Below are positions 6,005 through 7,390 of a stretch of 7,390 nt of DNA, one piece after another. This DNA is from Lentimicrobium sp. (GTDB taxonomy: Bacteria > Bacteroidota > Bacteroidia > Flavobacteriales > Flavobacteriaceae), in contig JAEMQE010000094.1 of NCBI GenBank assembly GCA_022758945.1, forward strand, positions 1 through 7,390. Direction: 5' to 3'. Each line of letters opens with the position of its first letter. Position 1 is the first letter of the stretch. The position numbers and the translations under genes are program-made. The notes beneath the pieces are model-generated. The model did not search any database and had not been told where the DNA came from. It was given only the letters and a program-made list of their open reading frames with translations.

Positions 6005-7030
6005 ATGCAAAGGAATCTATTATTTTGTCTTGCTTTTATTTGTGTATCCATACTGACTGTTCAGGCACAGAAGAACGACACCATTTATTTAAGAAATGGT
6101 GACAGAATCACAGGAGAGTTAAAGAAATTCGAATATGGTTTGCTTACTTTGAAAACAGATGCTATGCAGACTGTCAGTGTTGAATATGAAGATATTAATA
6201 CAATCTATTCCGCAAAATTCTTTGATATTCGCACCAATACAGGCAATAGGCATTTTGGGCGCATTATAAAATCAGATGTTCTTGCCACGGTAAAAATTGT
6301 AACCTTTACTGACACCATTCCCAAACGCTTGTGGGATATTGTTACGATTACACCAATTAAACAAACTTTCTTTCAGAAAATTGATGGTTCGGTCGATTTT
6401 GGTTTGAGCTATTCTAAGGCCAGTGACGTTTTTCAATACAGTGCCAATTTGCAAGCCACGCACAGAACTATTAATTATGCTACAAAATTTAATTTGAGCA
6501 GTATTTTGACCGATAATGGTGATGAAGGTATTTCGCGTAACAATGATATTGGGATTGGGCTCACCCGATTTTTGCCCAACAAATGGTTTGCCAGAGCAAC
6601 AGCGCAAGGGCAAGAAAATACAGAACTTGATCTTGATTTCAGGTTGCAAGGAGGAATAGGAGGTGGTTATGATTTTGTTCGAAATAATTCGATTCGATTG
6701 TATGGAATGGCTGGTTTGGTTGCCAATCACGAAAGAGCTGTTAGCAGCTCGGAAGTTTCAGATAATATAGAAGGTTTATTGGCGGCACAATTCAAATGGT
6801 TTCAATACCGCCATCCCAAAATAGATATTACCAGTAATTTTGAGTTGTATCCGTCGCTTACCATCAATGATCGGGTTCGTTTTGAATATGATATTGCGGC
6901 GAAATATGAACTCATCAAAGACTTGTTTTTCAATCTTCAGTTTTATGGCAGTTCGGATAGTAAACCTTCAAATGGTGGAACCTCAAAGAGCGACTGGGGA
7001 ATTATTACTTCGATAGGATATACTTTTTGA
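6005..7030 (+). CDS. DUF481-like outer-membrane beta-barrel protein
   Basis: This 341-residue protein has a clear signal peptide (hydrophobic residues 5-19, likely cut at VQA near residue 21). Residues 24-117 form an all-beta N-terminal region with two similar halves. Each begins with a strand-turn motif (IYLRNGDRITGEL at 27-39; FDIRTNTGNRHFGRI at 73-87) and ends in a hydrophobic strand (EDINTIYS; WDIVTITP). Residues from about 122 to the end have alternating barrel-strand patterning and finish with IGYTF, a C-terminal aromatic typical of BAM substrates. The C-terminal part resembles DUF481 proteins, the family of E. coli YdiY, whose biochemical role is not established. The gene appears to stand alone: it is 229 bases from the malic enzyme gene and converges with the regulator gene, leaving a 20-base gap. 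The outer-membrane location is well supported; the function is unknown. Confidence 0.75.
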   Translation: MQRNLLFCLAFICVSILTVQAQKNDTIYLRNGDRITGELKKFEYGLLTLKTDAMQTVSVEYEDINTIYSAKFFDIRTNTGNRHFGRIIKSDVLATVKIVTFTDTIPKRLWDIVTITPIKQTFFQKIDGSVDFGLSYSKASDVFQYSANLQATHRTINYATKFNLSSILTDNGDEGISRNNDIGIGLTRFLPNKWFARATAQGQENTELDLDFRLQGGIGGGYDFVRNNSIRLYGMAGLVANHERAVSSSEVSDNIEGLLAAQFKWFQYRHPKIDITSNFELYPSLTINDRVRFEYDIAAKYELIKDLFFNLQFYGSSDSKPSNGGTSKSDWGIITSIGYTF

Positions 7031-7050
7031 TATTTTTTAGAACTAAATTT

Positions 7051-7390
7051 TCATAGCAACCCTTGTTCCATCAGGTCATAAATCAATTCTGAGATTCGGG
7101 TTTTACCAGATTTTTTGAGGATATTTGCCCGATGGGCATTGACAGTATTTTGGCTTACAAAAAGCTTTTCCGCAATTTGTTCAGTGTTAAAGCCCTGCTC
7201 TATCAACTTGATAATCTCAAATTCACGTTTTGTATAAATATTGCCTATTTGTAACAGTTTTTCATCGGGATATCTAAAATATGATAAATCGTTTCCTGAA
7301 TAATAATGATAATGTTTTCTTATCTTTTTGTACCCATCTATGTTTGTGTATAAGTTAAGACTATAGACTGTTTCAATGGGAGCAGAAGAA
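7051..7390 (-). CDS. LuxR-type HTH transcriptional regulator, C-terminal part (5' end outside window)
   Basis: On the minus strand a frame stays open from the window edge to a TGA at 7053-7051, giving 112 visible residues. The last 60 or so form a LuxR/FixJ-type DNA-binding domain. It begins YTKREFEIIKLIEQGF, the usual TxRE-x-E-[IV]-[IV] opening helix, followed by NTEQIAEKLFVSQNTVNAH (scaffold and recognition helices) and a final helix with ISELIYDLMEQGLL. The visible upstream part (about 50 residues, rich in Tyr, starting near IETVYSLNLYTNIDGYKKI) does not look like a receiver domain. It may be the end of a PAS-like sensor fold, as in flavobacterial LuxR-type regulators I recall. The start codon and most of any sensor domain are missing. 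The gene converges with the outer-membrane protein gene. Its targets cannot be told from this sequence. Confidence 0.85.
   Translation of the reverse strand, partial: SSAPIETVYSLNLYTNIDGYKKIRKHYHYYSGNDLSYFRYPDEKLLQIGNIYTKREFEIIKLIEQGFNTEQIAEKLFVSQNTVNAHRANILKKSGKTRISELIYDLMEQGLL

Noticed and set aside
6272..6730. A 152-codon open frame on the minus strand inside the DUF481-like gene
   Set aside because: It lies wholly antisense to a gene with a clear signal peptide and barrel pattern. Its translation shows no domain and is low-complexity (Ile/Asn/Ser-rich), as expected of a shadow frame.
7036..7047. Short palindrome TTTAG-AA-CTAAA between the convergent genes, as a bidirectional terminator
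   Set aside because: A two-base loop is too tight to fold as drawn and the stem is only five AT-rich pairs. The match may be chance.
1..7390. CRISPR array, toxin-antitoxin pair, phage or defence genes
   Set aside because: I found no regularly spaced direct repeats, and all substantial frames are accounted for by metabolic, transport, outer-membrane or regulatory proteins.

Overview
The window looks like chromosomal DNA of a member of the Bacteroidota, most likely a Flavobacterium-like species. It is AT-rich, and the genes lack clear Shine-Dalgarno sequences but have A/T-rich leaders. Candidate promoters resemble the Bacteroidota TTG / TAnnTTTG type. The protein families (Porin_O_P-type outer-membrane porin, DUF481-type outer-membrane protein, LuxR-type regulator) and a nested palindromic intergenic repeat also fit this group. 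The assignment is inferred from sequence style, not from a database match.

Layout. (1) Positions 93-2361 hold a two-gene plus-strand unit: an exported type II L-asparaginase and, 16 bases later, an outer-membrane porin. A long-stem hairpin with a ten-T tail closes it. (2) Positions 2362-2720 are a 359-base non-coding region. It holds that terminator, one weak promoter candidate, a small hairpin and a 135-base nested palindrome that ends five bases before the next possible start codon. (3) Positions 2721-5775 hold a second two-gene plus-strand unit: a DASS/SLC13-type Na+-coupled dicarboxylate transporter and, 28 bases later, a single-domain malic enzyme, probably NAD-preferring. (4) Positions 5776-6004 are a short AT-rich spacer with a possible terminator and promoter. 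(5) Positions 6005-7030 encode an outer-membrane DUF481-like beta-barrel protein. (6) From 7051 to the window end, on the minus strand and convergent with the previous gene, lies the C-terminal part of a LuxR-type HTH regulator. Its start is outside the window.

The first four genes read as a C4-acid utilisation block. The porin would admit small solutes, the periplasmic asparaginase would turn asparagine into aspartate plus ammonia, and the inner-membrane carrier would import C4-dicarboxylates. The malic enzyme would then convert malate to pyruvate, CO2 and NAD(P)H. The link between the two units is inferred from adjacency and metabolic logic. I see no CRISPR array, tRNA, rRNA, transposase, phage gene or recognisable defence system. 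The most unusual item is the nested palindrome at 2581-2715.
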